64,000 nt of DNA, from assembly GCF_031457805.1 (NCBI RefSeq), contig NZ_JAVDXI010000005.1, positions 124,001 to 188,000 on the forward strand, given 5' to 3'. A model generated the notes under the pieces. The model ran no database searches. It saw only the letters and a program-made list of their open reading frames with translations, and was not told where the DNA came from. The translations under genes and the position numbers were made by a program. This stretch comes from Caulobacter sp031457805 (lineage in GTDB: Bacteria > Pseudomonadota > Alphaproteobacteria > Caulobacterales > Caulobacteraceae). The first letter of the stretch is position 1; each line of letters opens with the position of its first letter. Below, in pieces: positions 17,147-24,932 of this stretch.

Positions 17147-18284
17147 TCGTCTGAAGGCCCAGATCGCCCAGGATGGACCGATCGGGGTTCCCGAGTTCTT
17201 CACCCGCTGCCTGCATGACCCGCGCGACGGCTACTACGCCACGCGTCCGGACCTCGGAGCGGGCGGCGACTTCATCACCGCCCCGCTGGTCAGCCAGATG
17301 TTCGGCGAGTTGATCGGCCTATGGGCGATCGAGACCTGGACGCGCATGGGCCGTCCCTCGCCGTTCCGTCTGGTCGAGATGGGGCCGGGGGATGGAACGC
17401 TGATGAGCGACCTCCTTCGGGCCGGGCGACTCGCGCCCGACTTTCTCGCCGCCGCAGAGGTGTGGCTGGTCGAAGTGTCCGAACCTCTGAAAACCAAGCA
17501 GGTCACGCGGCTGGGCGAAGGCCCCCGCTGGGTCTCGCGCCTGGACGAGGTTCCGGGCGGCGCGCCGATGATCCTCGTCGCCAACGAACTGCTGGATTGC
17601 CTGCCCGCGCGTCAGTTCGTCCGCACCCGGACGGGCTGGGCCGAGCGGGTGATCGGACTGGACGCGGATGGCGCGCTGGCGTTCGGGTTGCGCGCTATAA
17701 ACCCTCCCCCCAGAGGGGGAGGTGTCCGCGTAGCGGACGGAGGGGGAAGTCCCGTCGGCCACGCGCCTTCCCCCTCCGGTCCTTTGGATCACCTCCCCCG
17801 CTGGGGGGAGGATCTGGAAGCCGGTTGCGTCGTGGAATCCTCCCCCGCCCAGGCGGCGCTCGCCTCGGACATCGCCCATCGCCTGATCACCGACGGCGGC
17901 GCGGCGCTGCTGATCGACTATGGCCGCGCGGAGCCTGAGCCCGGCGACACGCTGCAGGCGATCCAGAACCACCGGAAGGTCGACCCGCTGGAAACGGCGG
18001 GCCTCGCGGACCTGACCGTCTGGGCGGACTTCCCGTCGGTGATCGCGGCGGCGCGCGAGACCGGGGCCAAGGCGGGTCCGATCCTGACGCAAGGCCAGTT
18101 TCTGCTGGCCCTCGGAATTCTGGAGCGCGCAGAGGCCCTGGCCGCGCGCCAGCCCGATCGCGTCGACGAGATCGCAAGACAGCTTGATCGCCTGGTCGGA
18201 GAGGCGCAGATGGGCGATCTGTTCAAGGTCGCGTGCCTTTGCGCGCCCGGCCTTTCGCCCCCCCTCTTCGAGGACGCGACATGA
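17133..18284 (+). CDS. SAM-dependent methyltransferase, MidA/NDUFAF7 (DUF185) family, with in-frame repeat insertion
   Basis: A protein of 383 residues. The N-terminus (MSLLDRLKAQIAQDGPIGVPEFFTRC) and the SAM-binding loop VEMGPGDGTLMSDLLR are typical of the family. Later motifs are NELLDCLPARQF, ALLIDYG and DPLETAGLADLTVWADF. The mitochondrial relative methylates an arginine of a complex I subunit; the bacterial target is uncertain. Residues of about 190-228 (NPPPRGGGVRVADGGG to RWGEDLEAG) are encoded by repeat copy A2 and break the family sequence between the NELLD part and VVESSPAQAALAS. It overlaps lgt by 14 bp and pgeF by 4 bp. Confidence 0.92.
   Translation: MSLLDRLKAQIAQDGPIGVPEFFTRCLHDPRDGYYATRPDLGAGGDFITAPLVSQMFGELIGLWAIETWTRMGRPSPFRLVEMGPGDGTLMSDLLRAGRLAPDFLAAAEVWLVEVSEPLKTKQVTRLGEGPRWVSRLDEVPGGAPMILVANELLDCLPARQFVRTRTGWAERVIGLDADGALAFGLRAINPPPRGGGVRVADGGGSPVGHAPSPSGPLDHLPRWGEDLEAGCVVESSPAQAALASDIAHRLITDGGAALLIDYGRAEPEPGDTLQAIQNHRKVDPLETAGLADLTVWADFPSVIAAARETGAKAGPILTQGQFLLALGILERAEALAARQPDRVDEIARQLDRLVGEAQMGDLFKVACLCAPGLSPPLFEDAT
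17703..17814. repeat. multi-hairpin repeat, family A, inside midA (copy A2)
   Basis: Closely similar to A1: CCTCCCC/GGGGGAGG arm, GTCCGC-GTA-GCGGAC arm, GGAGGGGGAAG/CTTCCCCCTCC stem, a GGTCC-TTT-GGATC arm and a final CCTCCCC/GGGGGAGG arm. The reading frame of midA passes through without a stop. Confidence 0.88.
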
Positions 18285-19066
18285 AGACGCCGACCCTGCC
18301 CACCGTCCAGTCGCCGCTGCTGTCCAGCCTGCCGGGCGTGCGCCACGCCTTCTTCACGCGCCAGGGCGGCGTGTCGAAGGGCATCTATGACAGCCTGAAC
18401 GTCGGACGCGGCAGCAAGGACGAACCGGCCGATGTCGAGGAGAACCGCGCCCGGATCGCGCGCTGGTTCGGCGGCGGCCCTGAGGACCTCAACGTCTGCT
18501 ATCAAATCCATTCGACCATCTCGATCGTCGCTGATGGCTCATGGGGCGAGGCGCGGCCCGAGGGCGACGCTGTGGTGTCCAAGACCCCCGGCGTGATCTG
18601 CGGGGCCATGGCGGCGGACTGCGCCCCCGTGCTGCTGGTCGATCCCGAGGCGCGGATCGTGGCCGCCGCCCATGCCGGCTGGCGCGGCGCGCTGGACGGC
18701 GTCGTGCAGTCGGCCGTGGACCGCATGGTCGAGCTGGGCGCCAGTCCCGCCAACATGACGGGCGTGGTCGGCCCCTGCATCGGCCCGAAGTCCTACGAGG
18801 TGGGTTTGGACTTCCTGCATCGCTTCGAGGCCGACTGCCCGGGCTCGGGCCGGTTCTTCAAGCGCGGCGCGAGCGAGGACAAGCGCTTCTTCGACCTGCC
18901 CGCCTTCGTGCTGGACCGCCTGGCGACCGCCGGCGTCGAACGCCGCGAGTGGGTCGGCCGCGACACCCGCGCCGAGGAGGAATGGTTCTTCTCGAACCGC
19001 CGCGCCTTCCTGAACAACGAGGGCGATTACGGCCGCCTGCTGTCGGCGATCATGCTCGAGGCGTGA
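18281..19066 (+). CDS. pgeF: peptidoglycan editing factor PgeF (YfiH, multicopper-oxidase-like)
   Basis: A protein of 261 residues. The family fingerprint is present: HAFFTRQGGVSKGIYDSLNVG near the start, then MAADCAPVLLVD, AAAHAGWRGALDGV and VVGPCIGPKSYEVG, which supply the conserved His/Cys site. PgeF removes mis-incorporated amino acids from peptidoglycan precursors; related proteins have purine nucleoside activity. ATG 18281 overlaps the midA stop as ATGA. It closes the lgt-midA-pgeF operon. Confidence 0.93.
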   Translation: MKTPTLPTVQSPLLSSLPGVRHAFFTRQGGVSKGIYDSLNVGRGSKDEPADVEENRARIARWFGGGPEDLNVCYQIHSTISIVADGSWGEARPEGDAVVSKTPGVICGAMAADCAPVLLVDPEARIVAAAHAGWRGALDGVVQSAVDRMVELGASPANMTGVVGPCIGPKSYEVGLDFLHRFEADCPGSGRFFKRGASEDKRFFDLPAFVLDRLATAGVERREWVGRDTRAEEEWFFSNRRAFLNNEGDYGRLLSAIMLEA

Positions 19067-19191
19067 GCCCCCGCCACCGTCCAGACCATGCTCCGGGTAC
19101 GGAAACGAAAAAGTCTCGCCGTTAACACTTGTGTCCGGGGCTTCGCCTGCTAGAAGGCCCGCCAACGGCGACCCCCACACCCGAGATCATC

Positions 19192-20130
19192 ATGAAGCTG
19201 CTGTCCGGCAACTCCAACCGCCCGCTGTCCCAGGCGATCGCGGAATATCTCGACATGCCGCTGACCCGCGCCCAGGTGCGCCGGTTCGCCGACCTCGAGG
19301 TGTTCGTCACCATCGACGAGAACGTGCGGGGCGAAGACGTCTTCGTCATCCAGTCGACCAGCTATCCGGCCAACGACAACCTGATGGAGCTCTTGATCTG
19401 CATTGACGCCCTCAAGCGCGCGTCGGGCAAGCGGATCACGGCCGTGCTGCCCTATTTCGGCTACGCCCGCCAGGACCGGAAGACCGGCGGCCGCACGCCG
19501 ATCTCGGCCAAGCTGGTGGCCAACCTGATCACCCGCTCGGGCGCCGACCGGGTCCTGACGATGGACCTTCACGCCGGCCAGATCCAAGGCTTCTTCGACA
19601 TCCCGACCGACAACCTCCTGCCCTCGCGCCTGATGGCCGAGGACATCCGTCGTCACTATCCGATGGGCGATGATCTGATGGTCGTCTCGCCCGACGTCGG
19701 CGGCGTGGTGCGCGCGCGCGCCTTGGCCAAGCGCCTGGACGACGCGGACCTCGCCATCGTCGACAAGCGCCGTTCGGGTCCGGGACAGTCGGAAGTCATG
19801 AACATCATCGGCGACGTCAAGGATCGCCGCTGCATCCTTTTCGACGACATCGCCGACTCGGCCGGCACCCTGTGCAACGCCGCCCAGGCCCTGATGGCCC
19901 ACGGCGCCAAGTCGGTCAGCGCCTATATCACCCATGGCGTGCTCTCGGGCGCGGCGGCGGATCGTGTGGCCAATTCGGTCCTGACCGAGCTGGTTGTCAC
20001 CGACTCCATCGAGGCCTCGGACCAGGCCAAGGCGTGTCCGAAGATTCGCTATGTCTCGTGCGCCCCGCTGATCGGCGAGGCCATCCGCCGGATCGCCAAC
20101 GAAGAGTCTGTGTCGAAGCTGTTCGACTGA
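19192..20130 (+). CDS. prs: ribose-phosphate pyrophosphokinase
   Basis: A protein of 312 residues, standard PRPP synthetase length. It makes PRPP from ribose-5-phosphate and ATP for nucleotide, His and Trp synthesis. The start reads MKLLSGNSNRPLSQAIAEYL. The catalytic flexible loop and ATP site include GYARQDRKT. The PRPP-binding segment is MDLHAGQIQGFFDIP, followed by VVSPDVGGVVRARALAKRL and the ribose-phosphate loop FDDIADSAGTL. ATG 19192 fits the family N-terminus; an upstream extension from 19129 is spurious. Confidence 0.97.
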   Translation: MKLLSGNSNRPLSQAIAEYLDMPLTRAQVRRFADLEVFVTIDENVRGEDVFVIQSTSYPANDNLMELLICIDALKRASGKRITAVLPYFGYARQDRKTGGRTPISAKLVANLITRSGADRVLTMDLHAGQIQGFFDIPTDNLLPSRLMAEDIRRHYPMGDDLMVVSPDVGGVVRARALAKRLDDADLAIVDKRRSGPGQSEVMNIIGDVKDRRCILFDDIADSAGTLCNAAQALMAHGAKSVSAYITHGVLSGAAADRVANSVLTELVVTDSIEASDQAKACPKIRYVSCAPLIGEAIRRIANEESVSKLFD

Positions 20131-20169
20131 GCGGCGGCCGACGCCATTCGTTACCGGCCACGCCGCGCT

Positions 20170-20213
20170 CCTCCAGGGCGTTGCGCGCCCGGAGGCCCAT
20201 TAAGGTTATTTTT
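20170..20213 (+). terminator. probable terminator of prs
   Basis: A stem of CCTCC and GGGCG (one-base bulge between) pairs with CGCCC-GGAGG over a TTGCG loop. A T-rich stretch (TTATTTTT) follows about 11 nt later. The spacing to the T tract is longer than ideal. Confidence 0.5.
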
Positions 20214-20355
20214 CGCGTGAAGCGGCGCGTTCCATGAGGAATTCGCCTCTCGCACGGTCACGCTTGTAAAAGCTTGGTTAACGGGGCGACAGTCACAATG
20301 TCGCCTGCCCGGGCTGCTATGTGCGCCACTAAAGTCTTATGGGGAAATTCGGATA

Positions 20356-21432
20356 ATGCGTTTCTTCTCGCGTACGCGGGTCGTGCTGACGACGACCGCC
20401 GTGGCGCTGGCCGCTATGGTCGCGGCCTGTAGCTCTCCGCCTCCCCCGCCCCCTCCGCCCGTCGTCCAGGCCCCGCCGCCGCCGCCGCCGATCACCCTGT
20501 CGGCCAGCGTCGTCGAGCGCGCCAGCGCCTTCCGGGGCTATATGGCGCGCGCCAGCCAGGTTTCGCCCACCTTCCAGAACGGCGAGCAGATTCAGGCTTC
20601 GCTGAAGGTCGGCGCGGCTTATGAGACCAAGTCGTTCATGAACGGCGCGGTCGCCTATGCCGCCGTGCTCGCCCTACAGGACCCCACCTTCGTCGCCTCG
20701 GTGCGAGAGATTGCGGCCAATCCGGCTCAGCGCCAGGAGATGGTCAACAACCTCTTCTCCAACCCGTCCTACGCCACCGTGTTCAAGGGCAGCGACAGCG
20801 CTGCAGGCCTGATCATCGACACCATCGGCGGCGACGGCTTGAAGCTGTTCATGGCCGGCAAGGCCGTCAAGCAGGCCGCCTATGACGTTCAGAAGTCCAC
20901 CTGGTCCAAGAGCGCTGTCGTGGACCGCGACGGCCGCCTGGCGTCCGCCAAGTCGCTGTCGACGAGCCCCGCGCTGGCCGAAAGCGCTGATGTCGCCGTC
21001 CTGCAGCAAGCCTCGATCGGCGGGCAGTCGCTGGGCCTGACCCCGCGCGCCGCCGAGGCGCCTTACTCGCCCGTGGTGATCCGGGGCCTTGCGGTCGCCG
21101 CCCTCGCCGCGCTCGGCGCCGCCGGCGACGAGAACCTGGCCTCGATCGACGCCCTCAGCCTCGATCCGGCCACCAACAGCTGCCTGAGCATGGCCAAGCT
21201 GAACCTCTACCAGTGCCTGGCCGTGTCGAAGCCGCATTACGAGGACATCTTCTGCCTGGGTCAGCACATCCTGATCGACACCGGCGCCTGCGTGATCAAG
21301 GCGGCCGGCGCCACCGTGCCGCCGGAGCCGCCCAAGGTTCTGCCGGTCAAGGAATCGATCGCGACCAAGGGGGCCGGCTCCAACTCGCGCAAGGCCAAGG
21401 CCGCCGCCAAGAAGCCGGCCAAGAAGGGCTGA
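20356..21432 (+). CDS. hypothetical proline-rich outer-envelope lipoprotein
   Basis: A protein of 358 residues. The signal peptide MRFFSRTRVVLTTTAVALAAMVAAC ends in a lipobox-like AMVAAC, with cysteine at residue 25. A proline-rich linker (SSPPPPPPPPVVQAPPPPPP) follows directly. The central part is mostly helical with a periplasmic character and contains four cysteines near the end (NSCLSMAKLNLYQCLA, FCLGQHI, GACVIKA). The C-terminus is a basic Lys/Ala tail. I do not recognise the family. A tether from membrane to a periplasmic or cell-wall partner is a plausible reading. A strong terminator follows. Confidence 0.85.
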   Translation: MRFFSRTRVVLTTTAVALAAMVAACSSPPPPPPPPVVQAPPPPPPITLSASVVERASAFRGYMARASQVSPTFQNGEQIQASLKVGAAYETKSFMNGAVAYAAVLALQDPTFVASVREIAANPAQRQEMVNNLFSNPSYATVFKGSDSAAGLIIDTIGGDGLKLFMAGKAVKQAAYDVQKSTWSKSAVVDRDGRLASAKSLSTSPALAESADVAVLQQASIGGQSLGLTPRAAEAPYSPVVIRGLAVAALAALGAAGDENLASIDALSLDPATNSCLSMAKLNLYQCLAVSKPHYEDIFCLGQHILIDTGACVIKAAGATVPPEPPKVLPVKESIATKGAGSNSRKAKAAAKKPAKKG

Positions 21433-21455
21433 TCTTCCGCGCTTTCCATCACCAG

Positions 21456-21486
21456 GGGCCGGGCGTTGCGTCGCCCGGCCCTTTTG
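21456..21486 (+). terminator. rho-independent terminator
   Basis: A perfect 10-bp stem GGGCCGGGCG/CGCCCGGCCC with loop TTGCGT is followed by TTTTGTG. It ends the lipoprotein transcript. Confidence 0.85.
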
Positions 21487-21555
21487 TGTATGTAGCGCGA
21501 CCCCAAAACGACCGGGCGAGCGTGGCGATCCAGCCATAGGCGCTCTGGTCCCAGA

Positions 21556-21574
21556 AGAGAGCATCCGGCTCTCT
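21556..21574 (+). promoter_or_regulatory. hairpin in the rplY leader
   Basis: AGAGAGC pairs with GCTCTCT around a 5-nt loop, ending 15 nt before the rplY start codon. The position suggests a translational effect on L25, but no function can be shown. Confidence 0.45.
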
Positions 21575-21589
21575 AGAAAGAACGCCACC

Positions 21590-22186
21590 ATGGCCGAGAT
21601 CATTCTGAACGTTGAAATCCGCGACGGCGCCGGCACCGGCAACGCGCGCGCCACCCGCCGCGCCGGCAAGGTCCCGGGCGTCCTGTACGGCGGCGGCAAG
21701 GCTCCGGTGAACATCGCCGTGAAGGCCAACGAATTCCGCAAGTCGCTGTACACCGGCAAGCTGCTGGGCCACCTGGTCACCCTGCAGTACGGCGAAGAAA
21801 AGCAGTCGGTCATCGCCAAGGCCGTGCAGTTCCACCCCGTCACCGACGAGCCGGTCCACTTCGACCTGTACCGCGTCGACGAGCACCAGCTGATCAAGAT
21901 CGAAGTGCCGGTGCACTTCAAGAACCAGGAAACCTCGCCGGGCCTAAAGAAGGGCGGCACCCTGGAAGTGATCCGTCACACCGTCGAGCTGGCCTGCCCG
22001 GCCGACAAGATTCCGGAAGAGCTGGTCATCGACCTGGCCAAGCACGACCTGGGCGACGTCATCCGCATCTCGGAAGTGAAGCTGCCGGAAGGCGTGAAGC
22101 CGGCCATGGACCGCGACTTCGTGATCGCCAACCTGAAGGCCTCGGCCTCGGCCCAGTCGGACGCCGGCGACACCACCGTCGCTTAA
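21590..22186 (+). CDS. rplY: 50S ribosomal protein L25 / general stress protein Ctc
   Basis: A protein of 198 residues, the long L25/Ctc form. The N-terminal 5S-rRNA-binding domain includes ARATRRAGKVPGVLYGGGKAPVNIAV. The C-terminal TL5-like domain covers about residues 100-190 (VHFKNQETSPGLKKGGTLEVIRH). The tail is Ala/Ser rich. It lies upstream of pth, a pairing common in many bacteria. A terminator and repeat B1 separate the two. Confidence 0.96.
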   Translation: MAEIILNVEIRDGAGTGNARATRRAGKVPGVLYGGGKAPVNIAVKANEFRKSLYTGKLLGHLVTLQYGEEKQSVIAKAVQFHPVTDEPVHFDLYRVDEHQLIKIEVPVHFKNQETSPGLKKGGTLEVIRHTVELACPADKIPEELVIDLAKHDLGDVIRISEVKLPEGVKPAMDRDFVIANLKASASAQSDAGDTTVA

Positions 22187-22220
22187 GTCTCTCGGTCGTC
22201 GGATCGAAGCGCATTAGAGA

Positions 22221-22253
22221 CGGGCGGGCCTTCGGGTCCGCCCGTTTTTCTTT
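22221..22253 (+). terminator. rho-independent terminator of rplY
   Basis: A GC stem CGGGCGG/CCGCCCG with a loop containing TTCG is followed by TTTTTCTTT. Confidence 0.88.
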
Positions 22254-22260
22254 GAGGCCG

Positions 22261-22367
22261 TGCGTCCTTCGAGGCCCGCTGCGCGGGTGCCTCAGGATGA
22301 GGGCCCCTTGCATATTGAATTCCTCATCCTGAGGTGCGAGGCGAAGCCGAGCCTCGAAGAACGCAAG
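22261..22367. repeat. multi-hairpin intergenic repeat, family B (copy B1)
   Basis: The outer ends TGCGTCCTTCGAGGC and GCCTCGAAGAACGCA are nearly complementary. Inside are an arm CCCGC-TGC-GCGGG, a long perfect stem CCTCAGGATGAGG/CCTCATCCTGAGG and a small GGC-GAA-GCC arm. It lies between rplY and pth. The long stem is shared with copy B2 at 42907-43012. Confidence 0.87.
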
Positions 22368-22392
22368 GCCTCACCGCCTACAAGGAACAGAC

Positions 22393-23001
22393 ATGCTGAT
22401 CCTCGCCGGCCTGGGCAATCCCGAGCCCAAGTACGAGAAGAACCGCCACAATGTCGGCTTCATGGCCGTCGACGCCCTGGCTCGCAAATGGGGCACGGCG
22501 CCCTGGCGCGCGCGCTTCCAGGGTCTGGCCTGCGAAGGGCAGGTCTCGACGCCGGACGGGCCGGTCAAGCTGCTGCTGCTGAAGCCCAAAACTTACTACA
22601 ATGAGAGCGGCCGCGCGGTGGGCGAGGCGATGAAGTTCTTCAAGCTGACGCCGGCTGACGTGGTCGTGTTTCACGACGAGATCGACATGGCGCCGGGCCG
22701 TTTCCGAATGAAGTCCGGCGGCGGAGCGGCCGGCAACAATGGCATCCGCTCGGTGACCAGCCAGGTCGGCGACGCCTTCCGGCGCGGCCGCATCGGCGTG
22801 GGCCATCCAGGTCACAAGGACGCGGTGATGCATTATGTGCTCGGCGACTTCCATAAGGTCGAGCACCAGTGGCTGGACCCGATGCTGGACGCCATCGCCG
22901 ACGCCCTGCCCTTCGCCGCCTTCGGCGACGACGAGCGTTACCAGGCCGAGGTCATGCGCCTGGCGCCCGCGCCCAAGGCGGACCCGCGCAAGCCCGCCTA
23001 G
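22393..23001 (+). CDS. pth: peptidyl-tRNA hydrolase
   Basis: A protein of 202 residues that recycles peptidyl-tRNA dropped from ribosomes. The Pth signature is LAGLGNPEPKYEKNRHNVGFMAVDAL, with the catalytic histidine in RHNVG. The second signature is VVFHDEIDMAPGRFRMKSGGGAAGNNGIRSV. AAGGA lies 7 nt before ATG 22393. The C-terminal 25 residues form a basic tail beyond the core. Confidence 0.97.
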   Translation: MLILAGLGNPEPKYEKNRHNVGFMAVDALARKWGTAPWRARFQGLACEGQVSTPDGPVKLLLLKPKTYYNESGRAVGEAMKFFKLTPADVVVFHDEIDMAPGRFRMKSGGGAAGNNGIRSVTSQVGDAFRRGRIGVGHPGHKDAVMHYVLGDFHKVEHQWLDPMLDAIADALPFAAFGDDERYQAEVMRLAPAPKADPRKPA

Positions 23002-23097
23002 AGCCTTCCCGCTCCGCCAAGGCGTCCCCATCTAGACCGGAGCGGCGGTTCGGCCGCCTGCTTGACGACTTCCAGCCTGCGAAGGAAACACCCAGCC

Positions 23098-23847
23098 ATG
23101 TTCTCGCTTCCTTTGCCGCTGCTGGGCCTGTCGCTGCTGTTCTCGATCGCGCTATGCGTCCACGTCGTCCGGACCCATCGCGAGATGTACTGGCTCTGGA
23201 TCATCCTGCTGTTCCAGCCGGTTGGAGGCGTCGTCTATCTGGCCGCCGTGATCCTGCCTGAGCTGCTGGGCGGACGCGCCGCGCAGAAGGTCGGCGCCGC
23301 CGCGCGCCAGGCGCTGGATCCGCAACGCGAGTACCGCGAGGCCGCCAAGGCCGTGGACGACGCGCCGACCGTCGCCAACCGCGTTCGCCTGGCCTTGGCC
23401 GCAACGGAGCTGGGCAAGCATGCGGAGGCCGAGCGCCTTTACGCTGACAGCCTTACGGGCCTCTACGCCGACGATCCGCAACTGCTGCTGGGTCGCGCCA
23501 ACGCTCTCATCGAACTGGACCGGCCGGCCGAGGCCCTGCCGCTGCTCGAAAAGCTGGGTGAAACCCCGACCGCCGGCCGCACGCCGCACACGATGCTGGC
23601 GCTGGGCCGCGTCTACCAGGCGCTGGGCCGCGACGAGCAGGCCGAGACGGCGCTCCGCTGGGCCGCAGACCACTATCCCGGCTTCGAAGGCGTCGCGCGC
23701 TACACGGCCTTCCTGGCGCGTCAGGGCCGACAAGACGAAGCGCGCGCGCAACTCGCCGAGATCGACAAGCGCCTGACCAAAACCCACGCCCACTTCCGCA
23801 AGGAAGCCAAGACCTGGCGTGACTTCGCGGCGCAGGCGGTGGGTTAG
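23098..23847 (+). CDS. membrane-anchored tetratricopeptide-like protein
   Basis: A protein of 249 residues. Two N-terminal membrane segments (residues 1-20 and about 28-52, with WLWIILLFQPVGGVVYLAAVILPEL) resemble a PLDc_N-type membrane hairpin. The rest is alpha-helical TPR-like repeat sequence (LAATELGKHAEAERLYADSL, LGRANALIELDRPAEALPLLEKL, LGRVYQALGRDEQAETALRWA). It is probably an inner-membrane scaffold with a cytoplasmic TPR domain. I chose ATG 23098; an upstream TTG at 23062 has no clear support. Function unknown. Confidence 0.85.
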   Translation: MFSLPLPLLGLSLLFSIALCVHVVRTHREMYWLWIILLFQPVGGVVYLAAVILPELLGGRAAQKVGAAARQALDPQREYREAAKAVDDAPTVANRVRLALAATELGKHAEAERLYADSLTGLYADDPQLLLGRANALIELDRPAEALPLLEKLGETPTAGRTPHTMLALGRVYQALGRDEQAETALRWAADHYPGFEGVARYTAFLARQGRQDEARAQLAEIDKRLTKTHAHFRKEAKTWRDFAAQAVG

Positions 23848-23874
23848 ATCGGCCGTCCCCGCCCAAAGCGTGAG

Positions 23875-23975
23875 GCTGAAAGTGGGAACCGGTTTCGGCC
23901 TCACGCTCTAAGCATATGATTTAGAGCCCTTTTAACGCCCGAAATCGATTCCGTTTTCGGGCTAAAGGCTCTAGG
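23875..23975. repeat. intergenic palindromic repeat, family C (copy C1)
   Basis: A hairpin AGCGTGAGGC...GCCTCACGCT encloses a GTGGGAACCGGTTT core. TTTAGAGCC and a second hairpin follow (GCCCGAAAtcgattccgtTTTCGGGC), ending in AGGCTCTAGG. The layout parallels copy C2 at 46062-46169. It lies between the convergent TPR and pirin genes. Confidence 0.8.
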
Positions 23976-23983
23976 CCGTCGCC

Positions 23984-24814
23984 TCAGAATTTTCCCCGCT
24001 GAAAGTCCTCGAACGCCTGAACCAGCCCCTCGCGCGTGTCCATCACGAAGGGCCCGTGCCAGAACACTGGCTCGCCGATCGGACGACCGGCCAGCAACAG
24101 GACGCGGGCGTCGGTGACGGCCTCCACGCGCACCGTGTCGCCGCGCCCCAGGAACACGCCCGACAAGGCGCCGACGGTGTCATGGGCCACACGCACCTGG
24201 CCTTCATAGACCGCCAGCATGGCGTTGCGATCATCGCCGACCGGCTCCTCGAAGACGGCACCGGCGGGCAGCACGACGTCGAAATACAGCGCGTCCACCG
24301 CGCCACCGCCGATCGGACCGGCCGTGCCGGCTTCCGTCGCGCCGGAGATCACCTTGACGGTCACCTCGCCGTCGCGGGTTTCAACCGGAATGCTGTCGGC
24401 CTCGAACTCCTGGTAGCCGGGGGCGCTCATCTTCAGCTTGGCTGGCAGATTCACCCAAAGCTGAAAGCCGCGCATGCGGCCCGCGTCCTGCTCGGGCATC
24501 TCGGAGTGGACGATGCCCTTGCCGGCCCGCATCCACTGGATCCCGCCCGGCCCGATCACGCCCTCGCGGCCGGTGTTGTCCTTGTGACGCATCCGACCTT
24601 CCAGCATGTAGGTCACGGTCTCGAAGCCGCGATGCGGATGGTCGGGGAAGCCGCCCAAGTAGTCGGACGCTTGGTCGTTGTCGAAGCAGTCCAGCATCAG
24701 GAACGGATCGAACATCTGAGCTTCCGGGGTGCCAAGCATCCGGGTCAGGCGCACGCCGGCCCCGTCTGAAGTGGGCTGGCCTTTGACGATCTTCAGGACC
24801 GGACGAACGGGCAT
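23984..24814 (-). CDS. pirin family protein (second copy)
   Basis: A bicupin of 276 residues. The N-terminal cupin carries FLMLDCFDNDQ and the metal site DHPHRGFETVTYMLEGRMRHKDN, then GKGIVHSEMP. The pirin_C domain spans about residues 165-270 and includes GRPIGEPVFWHGPFVMDTREGL. It is of the YhhW/quercetinase-like group and differs clearly from the pirin at 11292, so this is not a recent duplication. It is divergent from ychF. Substrate unknown. Confidence 0.93.
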   Translation of the reverse strand: MPVRPVLKIVKGQPTSDGAGVRLTRMLGTPEAQMFDPFLMLDCFDNDQASDYLGGFPDHPHRGFETVTYMLEGRMRHKDNTGREGVIGPGGIQWMRAGKGIVHSEMPEQDAGRMRGFQLWVNLPAKLKMSAPGYQEFEADSIPVETRDGEVTVKVISGATEAGTAGPIGGGAVDALYFDVVLPAGAVFEEPVGDDRNAMLAVYEGQVRVAHDTVGALSGVFLGRGDTVRVEAVTDARVLLLAGRPIGEPVFWHGPFVMDTREGLVQAFEDFQRGKF

Positions 24815-24932
24815 GACGGGCTCCTTGCTCGGCGATTGATATCAGATCGTGTTGCGGTTCGCGCAAGGGGCGCGGTCGCCTTTCGCGGCCATCCGTGCTA
24901 AGCGCGCGCCCAACGAAATTCACGAGAGTTCC

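Noticed and set aside
23984..24814. The two pirin genes as a recent duplication
   Set aside because: They differ in length, motif detail and flanking genes, and belong to different pirin subgroups.
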